Assembly (NCBI RefSeq): GCF_000227135.1
Contig: NC_018256.1
Span: 251,969 to 315,968, forward strand
Source: Leishmania donovani
Lineage: Eukaryota; Euglenozoa; Kinetoplastea; Trypanosomatida; Trypanosomatidae
Direction of reading: 5' to 3'
DNA: 64,000 nucleotides
In this document: piece by piece, positions 9,958 to 19,941 of the stretch
Layout of the letters: every line of letters begins with the position of its first letter
Position numbering within the stretch: the stretch's first letter is position 1
The notes under the pieces: model-generated
The model's input: only the letters and a program-made list of their open reading frames with translations
Databases searched by the model: none
Told to the model about the DNA's origin: nothing
Made by a program: the position numbers and the translations under genes

Positions 9958-12096
9958 CTAGTGCTTGCGGCTTCCCACACACTGCGAAGCAGCGGAGGCG
10001 GCGGCGCCGGCGTCGTTCATCCCCTCGACGGCGGCAGCAATGCGATTCACTCGCGCCTCCACCTCAGCGATTTTGAAGGTGGCGTCTGTCGGCAGCACAA
10101 CGGAGGCGGCAGCGCCAGTGGAGAGAACGGGAGCGGCAGCCGTCGACGGGATCGACTCACCTGGGCCGTTCTTCTTTAGCTTGTTGCTGCTGGCGCGTGC
10201 AGGCAGAGGCGCGGCGGCTACCGCGGGCGGCTCGGACGCGGTGAAAGGCGCGCCGCGCACCACATTGGGGTTGAACTCCATCACATCCTCTAGTCGAAGT
10301 CCGTAGGCGCGCTCGACGCGAGCGCACTGCTGCGACGTCAGCGCCGCAGCTCTGCCCTCCGCATCCGCCTGCGCCACGGCCTCTTGCAGCACACACCGTT
10401 CGCTAAGTTCCTGCGCAGCGATGGCCAGTAGCGGCTCTTGCCAGTCCGTTAAGAATCGCAGTGTACGCTCGGCCTTGCAGGCCTCGTAGAGGCGCCGCTG
10501 CGCATCCACCACGGCTTGCAGCGCCTCTGAGTGGAAGACCGAGAGCGGTGGCAAGTAAATGGAGGAAACGTTTTCTATAGCGACACAGATTTCGCGGTGG
10601 ACAACAGGGCGGTACAGCCCGTCTGCCGCTGCTGCCGCTGTCGCCGAGGTCGGCTGTGCCGGCAGCTGCTCTTCCGTCACCGGTGCCAGTAGTACGCCCC
10701 ACAGCCACTTGTGCGTAGCAACTGAGCGGGTGATGTACTCGGCAATGGCCGCTGCCTCCGGCATCGTGAAGACCGCGCGCAGCGTCACATCCTTCTCCAC
10801 CTCCACCTCCGCATTCTGCATCACTGTCTGCGAGATGAGGGGGATGTTCTGCTTCGCTGCCTCAAGGGCTGCTAGCGCCTTCTGCGAGGTAGTCTTCTGC
10901 TGCTTCTCGGTGATCTCGTCGAGTTGCGCAGGATCTGGCACCTTGATAGTGACAGGCTGATAGCGGCATACCGTGTCGATCGTGCGTGTCACCGTTAGGC
11001 AGGTTTGCGTGCACAAGACCTGCTGAAGAGCGTCCGACACTCGCTGCTCCAACGGCACGTGACCAGCGGCGTCCGTCGATTCTACCAGATGCCCGTCCAC
11101 CATGTCGAGAACGAAGAGGCTGTCGAGCAGCACACACTGTGTCTGCTCCACCGTGAAGCCTTGATAGTGCGCGAAGACGAGTACGTCCTCCACCCATTCT
11201 AAAATGATGCTATTTCGGAGATCCGTGTCGGGCATGTGCATGAACATGTGCGCGCTCTTCTTCTCTATGGTTGTCGTGGCTGCCGAAGCACCGCCCGGCT
11301 CGGTCACACGCTGGTTCCTGAGGAGGTTCGGGTAGCTGGACCGCGAGAGCAGTGCGTCTGCAAGCTGAGTTGGTAGATCGCACGCTCCGCTGCCGCTCTT
11401 GGTCGACCCGTCTTCGTCGCAGCCCGCACCATCCCCGTCGTCGCCCTTCCACTGCAACGTGACGGGTGCGGGCCAACCGAGCGCGCGGCACAGGCCGATG
11501 CGAAGAAGGAGTATCGCAGACGCGTCGCAGCAAGGCGCGCGCGCAGCAGCGGCACCGAGAAACGGTGCCACGGCCGCCTCGTTGTCTTTCGCGGACGGCT
11601 CGGCCAACGAGGCGGCGGGGGCCGAGGAGACCCCATTGTTCTCCTTTACGCTCAAACGACGCAAAGCCCTTGCCGAGGAGGCCCTGCTGCTTGTCCGACT
11701 CGCCCCGGACGTACTTCGATGCAACGCCACCTCAACGGGATGGTCGGCAGCGCTGACACCCTCTCGCTCGGCGCCCGTCACATCCAGCGTAGCAGATGGA
11801 TTTCGTCTCCGTCGCCCACGCTTTTCTGTCTGCGGCAGTTCTTGCAAGAGGATTGCTGTGAGGCGCTCCGTCGCCTCACGCTCCTTCTCCAGTCGGCACC
11901 GCACGACACACTCGGCGAGGCCATCACCGTACAGGCTTGTCGCCGCGGTTGAGGATACCACAGACTTGAGCATGGGGCCATACGCAGAGGCGGTGCACTG
12001 CCGCAGAGCCGAGACGTAGGCAAGGGAATAAAAAGAGGCATCTGCTGGAGAGGCCCCCGTGATGAGGGCAAATGCAGTCGCGAGCGAGGATGTCAT
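9958..12096 (-). CDS. CFAP119: CFAP119/C1a-32-like flagellar central pair protein
   Basis: 712 aa. Residues 291-335 (TDLRNSIILEWVEDVLVFAH, then GFTVEQTQCVLLDSLFVLDM) resemble the C1a-32/CLAMP domain of the central-pair C1a projection (CFAP119, CCDC189). In that family a Phe-Ala motif is followed by a short helix with conserved Gly-Phe and Gln-Thr. About 270 helical residues follow, with heptad-like stretches (ITEKQQKTTSQKALAALEAAKQ). Residues 91-190 are low-complexity Ser/Arg/Ala and look disordered. The assignment rests on one domain recognised by eye. The frame extends 102 codons upstream, but MTSSLATAF is preferred because an AG (12108-12109) follows a pyrimidine tract just upstream. If correct, it acts in the axoneme together with RSP4/6 in this window. 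Confidence 0.68.
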   Translation of the reverse strand: MTSSLATAFALITGASPADASFYSLAYVSALRQCTASAYGPMLKSVVSSTAATSLYGDGLAECVVRCRLEKEREATERLTAILLQELPQTEKRGRRRRNPSATLDVTGAEREGVSAADHPVEVALHRSTSGASRTSSRASSARALRRLSVKENNGVSSAPAASLAEPSAKDNEAAVAPFLGAAAARAPCCDASAILLLRIGLCRALGWPAPVTLQWKGDDGDGAGCDEDGSTKSGSGACDLPTQLADALLSRSSYPNLLRNQRVTEPGGASAATTTIEKKSAHMFMHMPDTDLRNSIILEWVEDVLVFAHYQGFTVEQTQCVLLDSLFVLDMVDGHLVESTDAAGHVPLEQRVSDALQQVLCTQTCLTVTRTIDTVCRYQPVTIKVPDPAQLDEITEKQQKTTSQKALAALEAAKQNIPLISQTVMQNAEVEVEKDVTLRAVFTMPEAAAIAEYITRSVATHKWLWGVLLAPVTEEQLPAQPTSATAAAAADGLYRPVVHREICVAIENVSSIYLPPLSVFHSEALQAVVDAQRRLYEACKAERTLRFLTDWQEPLLAIAAQELSERCVLQEAVAQADAEGRAAALTSQQCARVERAYGLRLEDVMEFNPNVVRGAPFTASEPPAVAAAPLPARASSNKLKKNGPGESIPSTAAAPVLSTGAAASVVLPTDATFKIAEVEARVNRIAAAVEGMNDAGAAASAASQCVGSRKH

Positions 12097-13106
12097 CTTG
12101 CGACGACCTTTGACGTGATGAGGAGACCGGGGGTAAGGCGGTGCGGAAACAACCGAAGAAAACGTCGACGGCTGCGGACGTCCCCGTGAGCCTCGTGTGC
12201 CACTGAGGAAGCAGCAAGGCGAATGCGGCGAGTACGTCGCACGCACGCCGCACAAAGACACAGGGGCGGGCAGGGGAGGGGTGGAGAAAGTGCGGAGATG
12301 CGCGCGCGCAGGGAGAGGAGAGAAGATGAGAGGAGAGCAGGAAGCAAGCATGTACGAAGAGGTGCTGCACAGGGAGAGAAAAATACTGAAAAGAGGTTCC
12401 ATCAGCGCAGCCGCGTGATCCGGGAGTGTGTCTGTGCATCTGGGGCCCTTTCCACACCATGGCGTGTGGAAGGGCGTGGGGGGGGGGGGGCGAAGGGGGC
12501 TGAAGAGCGCGAGCGCGTGTCAGCGTGCCGTAGAGATGTTGGTACTGTCTTCCCCGATGCATCTCAGTGGAGACAGCCGAGCACTGCGCAAGTAGCCACC
12601 CATACACGCACAGGAATGGATGCATGAGCCTCTGCATCCCACTTTTTGGTTGTCGCTTCGATGCGCACGAGAGAGAGCGCGGGCGCACATTCCGGGTGAT
12701 GCGGGTCCGACACACTTGCCCGCACTTCTGCGATGTGTTCGCTGGTGGGGACGAGTAAAAGGAGTGAAGGGAGGTGAGGTGAGGTGAGGTGAGATGAGGG
12801 CGACGACAAGAGGCACACGCACACAGACAGACAGAGAGCAGGCAAGGAACAGATGCGCGGGCAGAACAACACGGGAATCAGAGAAAGGAAGAGAGATGTA
12901 TGATCACACGCGGATGCACGCCTACCCACACGCGAAGCGTGCAGGGCCCTGCGGCGTCACTGCGCTCACCTTCACCGACTCTTACTCCAGCCATCCAATT
13001 AGAGAGCGGAGGGTAGGGGTGGGGGATCGCGTCCACTCGTTGGTGGCGGGCGTAGAAAGGCAAGCACGCTGGGTGCAGATCCCCTGCAGTGATGTCCAGA
13101 GAGCTC
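12097..13106. other. Spacer with CFAP119-like leader and GGTGA repeat
   Basis: Predicted acceptor AG at 12108-12109 after a minus-strand tract. Contains G12 at about 12479-12490 and a short GGTGA-type tandem repeat at about 12772-12793. No gene. Confidence 0.55.
12772..12793. repeat. Short (GGTGA)n tandem repeat
   Basis: Four or so units of GAGGT in a row in spacer DNA. Confidence 0.8.
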
Positions 13107-15674
13107 TCAGTCACTCAGAGAGGCCGAAGATGCGATGTGGCTCGGGGCCTCCGAGGAGTCGGCGAGCGCCGGACATTCAGCGTCAGCGTCTCCGGCGACG
13201 TGAGCGATCGTCGGGGCAGTCAGCGGCACATACGCCGCCGGCTTCATGGAGGCAAGTGCGGTTGTGGACATGGCAGCCACCTCTACAGCTGCCGCCTCCT
13301 GCAGCGTCGTGTCACCTGGGTACATAATCTTCTCGAGCGCGGCGGGGTCGAAGCTCAAGCCGCACGATGCTGCCTCAAGTTGCACGCGAATGGCCTCACT
13401 GAAGAGAGGAGCGTGGCCCTTGAAGTAAACAAAGCTGCGGTACAGGGCGGCGACGGCCCGCTTCAGGTAGCCCTCCTGCTGTGCCTCCGCTTCCGCCTCC
13501 GCCTGCACCTCCTCCGCCGACGCCAGCACCTCCTGGAAGAGGTTAGGAAGGAAGTCCAGATTGGTCTCGGACCCCTGCAGCTCACGAAGTCCCTGCAGCA
13601 GCTGCCAGCGCCGTTGGCTGCTCGACATGCTCGACATGAGTGGGTACAGCTGCTGTAGTTGGTGGAGAACTGTTTGGCAGAGAATGTGCTCCCGGGTGCT
13701 GATGTTGAGGCCGCGCTCCGCGCACACCTGCACAATGTGCCGCTTGACGGTGGCAAGTGTGACGAGAGAGTTGCAGGCGAAGATGGCACGGCTGCCCTTG
13801 TCGCCGTCCTGGTCGTCCTCGATGTCGACCGTCAGCACCGAGCCCGAGAAACGGCTTGTGAAGACGAAGCGCTGCTGCTCCTCTGCGAGGTGCAGAGCGT
13901 CCGCGATGCCGGGCACAAGCTGCCCCAGCCACATTCGAGCATCTTGCACCTGGAAGGTCCCCAGCACGATCAAGCGCGACATAGACTGCACCACGTCGCC
14001 TGACAGCACCGACTTATCTACACTCGGCACGCGCTCGTACAAGGGAAGAGCGCAGAGAGGAACGTACTTGACCTGAGCTGTTCGTGGAGCCTGCGCGCTG
14101 TAGACGGTGGCGCGGAGGGTGTCGGCCACGCCTTCGTCCCCCCACATGTGCACCTCCAGGCGCTTGCTGCCTCTCTGCACAGGTGTGACAGTGGCGATTG
14201 TGGTAGACGACCCTACCGCCGCGGTGGCGCTCTGCGTGGACGGAGACGTCGACGCGGCCCCGCCGCCCACCACCCGCGTCTTCACCGCGGTGTTGTCAGT
14301 GGACACAAAGGTCAGCGCTGCGTTGCACTGGATCAGCATGCCTTCCAGCGAGGCATCGGCGGACACTACCAGCGATAGCATCGGCATCGCTTCCACTGGT
14401 GTGAGGGTGACGGACATTTTAAAGCCGGCGCTCACCGTCAGCACCGGCGCCTCCTCCGCCTTCCGCAGCACTGGGACTTCACTCAGCTCTCTGGTGCGCT
14501 GCGCGACGAGTGCCCGCAGCTGCGCGATCTCGCCCTGCGTATCCTGCTGCTTTGCGATGAGCGCTGCCTGCTTCGCCGCCGCCTCGGCCGCGGCTGCCTG
14601 GGTATCCCCCCTGGGTTCATCAGTATCCAAAGTAAAAGCGACCACCTGCCCACTGAACGTGTGCACGAGGACGTCTGGCTGCGCTGCTGTATGTGTGATG
14701 ATGCCGCCAGCGACGCTCATCACCCGCTCCTCGACACTTCCTGCCCACACCAGGGTTAGCTGCACGGCGTCTATGCCGGTGATGCTCATAGAACGGCTCA
14801 GGTGCACGACCATGACGCACACGGTGCCGTCGTCGTACCCGACAAGGAGTTCATCCTGCCCATCCGCATTCACATCCGCAAAACCGAGGCTGGTGATGGT
14901 GCCCCGGGGGCCGTCCGGCATGTGGGCGCCTACCTTGCGCACGCTTCCGTTGTCCGCCACGGCCATGACGCCGATGGAGCCCGACTGCGTTCCGTAGAAC
15001 AGCAGCCGCTGAACACTGTGGTAGACCACGGTGGTGAGGGCAGCCTCGCAGCTGACCTCCTCCACGAGTTTGTTCGCCTGCACCAACCGCAGCACGCGAT
15101 CGTTGCATGCCAGGCAGCTCACGTAGTCGCCCAGCTGACGCTCGCCGTCGCGCATCACGGCGCTGGGGACTATGTACACGCACATGTCGTTCACGCGATC
15201 GGGAGCCAAGAAGAACCCGAGCTCCTTTCTCTCACTCATCGTGGTGACCATGAAGTCGCCCGCTAAGAATATGAAGGGCGTTTCGATGGCCAGCGAGTGC
15301 ACCCTCTCTGTGACATTGGTGTCCACGGTAAAGAAGGGCTTACCCTTGCGCGAGTACGCGTGCAGGACGCTGCCCTGGATGTAGAAGAGTTGGTCCGAGA
15401 AGAGCGTGGCAGCAGTGATGGCCTTCTTCTCCTTTTCCGCGCCGCTCTCGCCCGTCTGCGCAACGGTCTCCGGCGTCTCGAAGGCAACCACCGGCTCCAG
15501 CCGCTTGCCAACGGAGAAGACCTTGAAGAGGCCCGTGCTGTCTCCCACGGCAACGCGCTGCTTCGACTTCTTGCTCACCGGGTAGACGAGAAGGCACCCA
15601 TGCGCGGCGGAGGCAGTTTCGGTGATGGCCTTGCGCTTGAAGGACAGCGTCGGAGGTGCTATTCCGGATTTCAT
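13107..15674 (-). CDS. BBS7: Bardet-Biedl syndrome protein 7 (BBSome subunit)
   Basis: 855 aa. Residues 20-350 form the predicted beta-propeller: RVAVGDSTGLFKVFSVGK at 40-57, YSRKGKPFFTVDTNVTERV at 107-125 (the most family-specific block, equivalent to the RGK-F-ETN-TE motif of animal BBS7), DRVNDMCVY at 159-167, and an FG-GAP-like repeat (DVNADGQDELLVGY) at 267-280. A coiled coil spans about 359-400, as expected between propeller and GAE domain, and a mixed alpha/beta C-terminal platform and hairpin region follows. It is about 140 residues longer than human BBS7, mainly through low-complexity inserts and a longer C-terminus. BBS7 joins BBS1, 2, 4, 5, 8, 9 and 18 in the coat that moves membrane proteins into the flagellum. 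The start MKSGIAPP is where homology begins; the frame is open 62 codons further. Confidence 0.88.
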   Translation of the reverse strand: MKSGIAPPTLSFKRKAITETASAAHGCLLVYPVSKKSKQRVAVGDSTGLFKVFSVGKRLEPVVAFETPETVAQTGESGAEKEKKAITAATLFSDQLFYIQGSVLHAYSRKGKPFFTVDTNVTERVHSLAIETPFIFLAGDFMVTTMSERKELGFFLAPDRVNDMCVYIVPSAVMRDGERQLGDYVSCLACNDRVLRLVQANKLVEEVSCEAALTTVVYHSVQRLLFYGTQSGSIGVMAVADNGSVRKVGAHMPDGPRGTITSLGFADVNADGQDELLVGYDDGTVCVMVVHLSRSMSITGIDAVQLTLVWAGSVEERVMSVAGGIITHTAAQPDVLVHTFSGQVVAFTLDTDEPRGDTQAAAAEAAAKQAALIAKQQDTQGEIAQLRALVAQRTRELSEVPVLRKAEEAPVLTVSAGFKMSVTLTPVEAMPMLSLVVSADASLEGMLIQCNAALTFVSTDNTAVKTRVVGGGAASTSPSTQSATAAVGSSTTIATVTPVQRGSKRLEVHMWGDEGVADTLRATVYSAQAPRTAQVKYVPLCALPLYERVPSVDKSVLSGDVVQSMSRLIVLGTFQVQDARMWLGQLVPGIADALHLAEEQQRFVFTSRFSGSVLTVDIEDDQDGDKGSRAIFACNSLVTLATVKRHIVQVCAERGLNISTREHILCQTVLHQLQQLYPLMSSMSSSQRRWQLLQGLRELQGSETNLDFLPNLFQEVLASAEEVQAEAEAEAQQEGYLKRAVAALYRSFVYFKGHAPLFSEAIRVQLEAASCGLSFDPAALEKIMYPGDTTLQEAAAVEVAAMSTTALASMKPAAYVPLTAPTIAHVAGDADAECPALADSSEAPSHIASSASLSD

Positions 15675-16904
15675 CGTGTGTTGTCTAAAACGCACCCTCC
15701 CTCTCTGTGCCTTTGGCTGTTGTGGTTCGTGCCTTCTTCCTTGTCGACGAAAACGAAAACGTGCGCGCACAGGTGCCTCGCGGTGCTGTCCTGCTGCAAT
15801 GCCCCAGTGATGGTGCTGCCTCCCGATACACTCTTCACTGCTGCACTTGCGCACCCACACTCAGACGTAGCGGGGGAAGGGGGAGGGGGCTGCTTGCACA
15901 CAAATGCCAGCTAGTGTGCGTGTGCGTGTACGTTTATAAGCGCTGGAGCAACATAAAGTGGAGAGCCATTGCAAACTCGCCTCTGCTAGCCGTGCCGATA
16001 GCAGCGTGTGCGAGTGGGTGAGTATGAGGCCGAAGATCACGGGCCCGATACCGCCATGCCACGCCAACGAACGCGGTGAAGGAGAGGGGCGTAACAAACA
16101 CGTTGCACGAGTGGTGAAGGGAAGAGACACGAGCAGAGAGGGGGGAGACAGCGAGAAAAGTGGGCGCCATAACCAGGAAGGGTACACGTGCATGCGACTC
16201 ACAGGCACCCTTCGTGATCACACAATTCGAAAGCGGCCTATCCCCCACCCTTTTTGTAGCACTCACGGGGAGAGGAGCCGCTGCGGGTGGCATGGCCGCC
16301 ACCACTGCGGCAGAAGGCGGAGGCCACAAGAAAAGAAAGCACAAGTCGACTCGATTCCTACGCGGTCCGGTCTGCCTGCCTTTCGCGCGCTTTTTCGTTT
16401 TCTCGTTTCCATCCACTCACCGGCCAGACAAAAACCGGGGTGGGAGTGGTGTCAAGCCCCGCCCTCCCTCCCTCCCTCCCTCCAGCCCGTCCGCTCGATG
16501 TGCTCTACGGCGCGGCGCCACATCGACAACAAGAACGACGCGAAGATCGAGTAAAATGCGACAACAAGCAAAGACAATCTGTGATGGGTGCGACAAATCA
16601 CCTGGAGGAGGACGATAGTGGCGGCACGCAGGTGCGAGCGCGTGAGGAACGGAGGAGTGCGAAACAGCCTCCGAGGGACGGGAGAGGGCGGAGCGAAGAG
16701 ATGGCGGCCGTGGTGACCGACCAACGAGATGAACCATCAAGGAGAGCACACGCGCGTACAGCACCACTGCCAGAGTGTTGCATTCCTCTTGACCTCTGCC
16801 TCCCCCCCCGCCTACCCCCTCTATCTCGCTCTTCCTCTCTCATTGAAAAAGAGCGCACCTGTGGGGGCAGCCGAGTGCGCATCATCACCCCCCTCCCCCT
16901 AACC
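15675..16904. other. Spacer, no gene seen
   Basis: Intergenic DNA upstream of BBS7. It holds a CTCC/CCCT repeat at about 16462-16483 and C-rich runs at 16803-16810 and 16888-16900. Just upstream of BBS7 the transcribed strand is purine-rich, so the trans-splice site is unclear. A long plus-strand open frame from 16287 into the EF-Ts gene is an antisense shadow. Confidence 0.55.
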
Positions 16905-17735
16905 CTACCTGTGCGGCTCAGGTGCCGTGTGCACGACCGGCTCCTTCCCAAACTCCTGCACGAGGCTGCTGCTGAACTTGAGGCCGCGCTGCTTCAGCCA
17001 CTTGCCCACCGTCTCCGTCTCACTACCAAAGAAGTTCTGGTGAGCGTAGTTGCCCTCGGCACCGGAGGTGGCCACGAAATGGCGGCCGACAGAGGTCAGC
17101 ACATCCTTCGGAACCACCTCGTTCTCCCGCACTTGACTCAACGCCACGAGCCCCACAATGCGGCCGACGTTGTCGACATTCAAGGAACCATGCGTGTAGC
17201 TCCCAATGAGAAGACGCTCGGACATATGCGGTGCAGGTACGAGTGGGGCGATGCTGCGCACTCGCATGTTTTCACCGAGCACTGCGATGGCCACGCGCAG
17301 CTCCTCTGCCATGACGTCGCTCAGATGCTTGACAGCCTCCTCCGGGTTTGCGAGAACAGCGCCGTTCGTGGCGTCCATGAGTTTGCACAGCTGGTCACGT
17401 GCCTGCACGCATACCTTCTGGAAGTGCTCATTGCGGGCCGCAAAGTCCGTCTCGCTACATATTGTTACGATGGCCGCTCCGCTTGCTGGGGTCGATCCCA
17501 CACAGCTCACAACAAAGCCGTGCTCCGTCACGCGATCGCCCTTCTTCATCGCCCGGGCGGCGCCGCGCTTGCGCAGCACTTGCATAGCCGCGTCCATGTC
17601 CCCGTCGGTTTCCTTGAGAGCTGCGCTGCAGTCCGATATGGGGGCCTCGGTGCGGTACCGAAGGGTCTTGACGAGTTCCATGAACGCCTTCTTGTCCACT
17701 GGCGCAGCAAAGCAGATGAGAGAGCGGTGCGGCAT
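16905..17735 (-). CDS. EF-Ts: Mitochondrial elongation factor Ts
   Basis: 276 aa. Nucleotide-exchange factor for EF-Tu in organellar translation. The N-terminal UBA-like helix bundle lies at about 17-58 (MELVKTLRYRTEAPISDC, then ALKETDGDMDAAMQVLRKRG). The EF-Ts signature is at 94-105 (SETDFAARNEHF), matching the TDFVARN motif that contacts EF-Tu. The dimerisation core follows, with GSYTHGSLNVDNVGRIVGLV. The protein is shorter than typical mitochondrial EF-Ts, with a minimal presequence (MPHRSLICFAAP). The frame opens 66 codons further upstream, but that part looks like leader. The tract and AG at 17763-17764 support the chosen start. Confidence 0.92.
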   Translation of the reverse strand: MPHRSLICFAAPVDKKAFMELVKTLRYRTEAPISDCSAALKETDGDMDAAMQVLRKRGAARAMKKGDRVTEHGFVVSCVGSTPASGAAIVTICSETDFAARNEHFQKVCVQARDQLCKLMDATNGAVLANPEEAVKHLSDVMAEELRVAIAVLGENMRVRSIAPLVPAPHMSERLLIGSYTHGSLNVDNVGRIVGLVALSQVRENEVVPKDVLTSVGRHFVATSGAEGNYAHQNFFGSETETVGKWLKQRGLKFSSSLVQEFGKEPVVHTAPEPHR

Positions 17736-18398
17736 GGCGGAGCGTGCAAAAGGATATACGCGCTGGGGTTGTGTGTGAAGGAGAAGCGGAGAAACGTACA
17801 CGATGATTCGCGTCAAGCGCTCTGGGGAGGGAGGGAGGGAGGGAGGGCACTTCTCTGTGCGTGCGTGTTTGTGCGCGAGGCTGTGCGCTGTCGAGAATGC
17901 CCAGCCGTACTGTGAGGAGGAAGAGCAGGGCAAACACCTTTAGAGCACACAAACAAAGAAGTGAAAGAGGAGAGAGGAGACGAGGCCGCTTCAGTGGATC
18001 TACTCCATCCTACGCCACGCCACATGGTACACGAACACACCGTTCGCGTCGTCGTACAAATCACACGAAACACCGCAGCGGTGCGACCAGCACCGTCTTC
18101 GTGCATCAGCGCCTCGCCACAATTGCGGGTCGCACAACACGACGCACATGTCAGTGTCGGTGGTGCTTTACGTCTTCTGTCCATGCCGGAGTTCATGCGC
18201 GGTGATTTTTCCACCTCACGTCGGTGCGATGGGGTGAGTGAGCAAGAGAGAGGAGTACAAGACGCCGTAGGAAGAGGGGTGGAGCAACAGCAACAGCAGC
18301 GGGAGTTGAAGTACCGGCCCAGAAAAACAGGGAGAACGCACACAGACACACACACGCACATGGCCACCACTCCCTGGGCAATCTCAGTCTCTCCTGCC
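17736..18398. other. Spacer with EF-Ts leader and GGGA repeat
   Basis: Holds the EF-Ts trans-splice region and a (GGGA)n run at about 17824-17848. It would also be the 3' UTR of the broken gene at 18399-18895. No intact gene. Confidence 0.5.
17763..17764 (-). promoter_or_regulatory. Predicted spliced-leader acceptor AG, EF-Ts
   Basis: The minus strand has TTTCTCCGCTTCTCCTTCAC followed by ACACAACCCCAG, 27 nt before the ATG. Confidence 0.5.
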
Positions 18399-18895
18399 CT
18401 ATGACGCCTCTGCGATGACAAACGATGCAGAGAAGGCATCCTGCGCAATTCGATAGCTCACCATGCCCCGCAGCAGCTCTGCTATCAGATTCAGAGCCGC
18501 ATGAGACGATTCGCCGCCGCCTGTGCACTCGCGGTTGAGAGGGGAAGGAGTGTTACATGTGAGAGGGCAGTGACGTGTAAGCCTGGATGAGCACCACTCC
18601 TGTCTCTCCCCCCCCCGCCTGCCCATCAAGCAGCGCCTCGAGCTCTGGGGGCAGGTGGCACACGAATGGCAGCTGCGAATCCGCCGAGCGTGTTTGACGG
18701 GCAAGAGGGAACGGGGTTAGCTACCCAAGGGTATAGAGGCCTACCATTCCACAGCCCACGGATTCTCAGCACTGCTGCCGCGGGCTTGTCGTCGCTTTCA
18801 CCTCCGGCAATGCAACCACCAATACGGTCACGTGCCCAGGTATGCGAAGTAGAGGGGCACGCCTTCGCGTCGCAGATGGCATACGAGTACTTCAT
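18399..18895 (-). pseudogene. Frame-broken gene relic (or gene with sequencing indels)
   Basis: Three adjoining minus-strand open segments have coding-like sequence but sit in three frames. Upstream: 18895 down to about 18730, starting MKYSYAICDAKACPSTSHTW and passing AAAVLRIRGLWNGRPLYPWV. Middle: 18720 down to about 18620, with SADSQLPFVCHLPPELEALL. Downstream: about 18607 down to the TAG at 18399, with GESSHAALNLIAELLRGMVS and ending FVIAEAS. The switch from middle to downstream frame falls at a C9 run (18608-18616), a classic site of base-call errors. The other switch is near 18721, where the middle frame meets a stop. About 160 residues are covered; no family is recognised. It is either a decayed gene or a live one damaged in this assembly. 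Confidence 0.45.
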
Positions 18896-19941
18896 CCTTG
18901 GAGGCAACGAAAGACACAGGAAGTTCCTCAGCGGAGCGGTACAAGGACAGCTCTACCAAGGTCCCTGAGGCTCACTATCGCTCGCGCGTACAAAGACTCG
19001 CATGGGGCAGACGAGAGCAGGTAAAAGGCGGAGACTCGATGCTGCAGCACCGGCACGCAAAACCCGAGGGAGAAACGAGATGCGGCGAGTTCGACCTACA
19101 GGTGACGAATCACCAACAGAACGAAGACAGGGAGGAGAAATGGTGAGGGCCTGCACTTGCGCGATGAGTCCAAGCCACCTCGATAGGCAGCAGCCCACGC
19201 GTCTACAAAGCAAGTGAGAGCGCAAAAGCTCAGAAACGGCGAGTGGCGAAGCACATACACGTCCAGGGAAAGGGTACGCTTGAGGAGGGGATGGCAGTAT
19301 CCTTACCCCTTTCTCCACCCGTCATCCCGCTTTCTCAGCCCTATCGCTTTTGCCCTGTATAGCGCTTGCAGAGTGAGAAAAACAAAACAAGAGGGGGCGA
19401 GGCGACAAGCGCACACGCGCGCATACATATGCACATGCCTGTGCATGCCAACGTACATTCCAGCATAACGAAGGCGGGGCCGCGCAGGCGCAGACGAAAC
19501 AAGCCCGCACACGCACACACGCACGCCAGCAACCGCACCACAGCAGCGAATAGCGCAAGGGGCAGGGGGGCAGCGAGTGAGAGAACGAGAGCGAAGAGAA
19601 GCGCAGCGCAAAACACGAAAAAGTTTGAGGAGGCTGGATGGGCGACACGAGTGCGTGACATCACACGAACCACTGCCTCACACACACACACACAACTCCC
19701 ATCCCCCTCTTCTTTCTACAAATCACCTTTGTATTGCCTCTGCCTTGCTGCTTCGCTGTCTGACTGCCGATGCGTGGGCGCATGGGCTTGGCAATGCCAC
19801 TCGCTCGTTGACTGCCTCCAAAGGCACCAGCTTCGCAGCAGTGCCCAGCGACGTGCGGAGCACACGATACATGCGAGCTCATGAGTGCCTGATACAAGAG
19901 AATGAGTGGGAAGAGGAAGCGAAAGAAAGCGGCAGAGGACA
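18896..19941. other. Spacer, no intact gene
   Basis: Between the broken relic and the 226-aa unknown gene. Rich in A/G tracts and CA-type runs (for example 19679-19694). I see no coding signal and no tract that clearly serves the relic. Confidence 0.5.

Noticed and set aside
16287..17915. 542-aa plus-strand open frame over EF-Ts
   Set aside because: Antisense shadow of the EF-Ts gene, extended into spacer DNA; no family resemblance and wrong strand for the unit.
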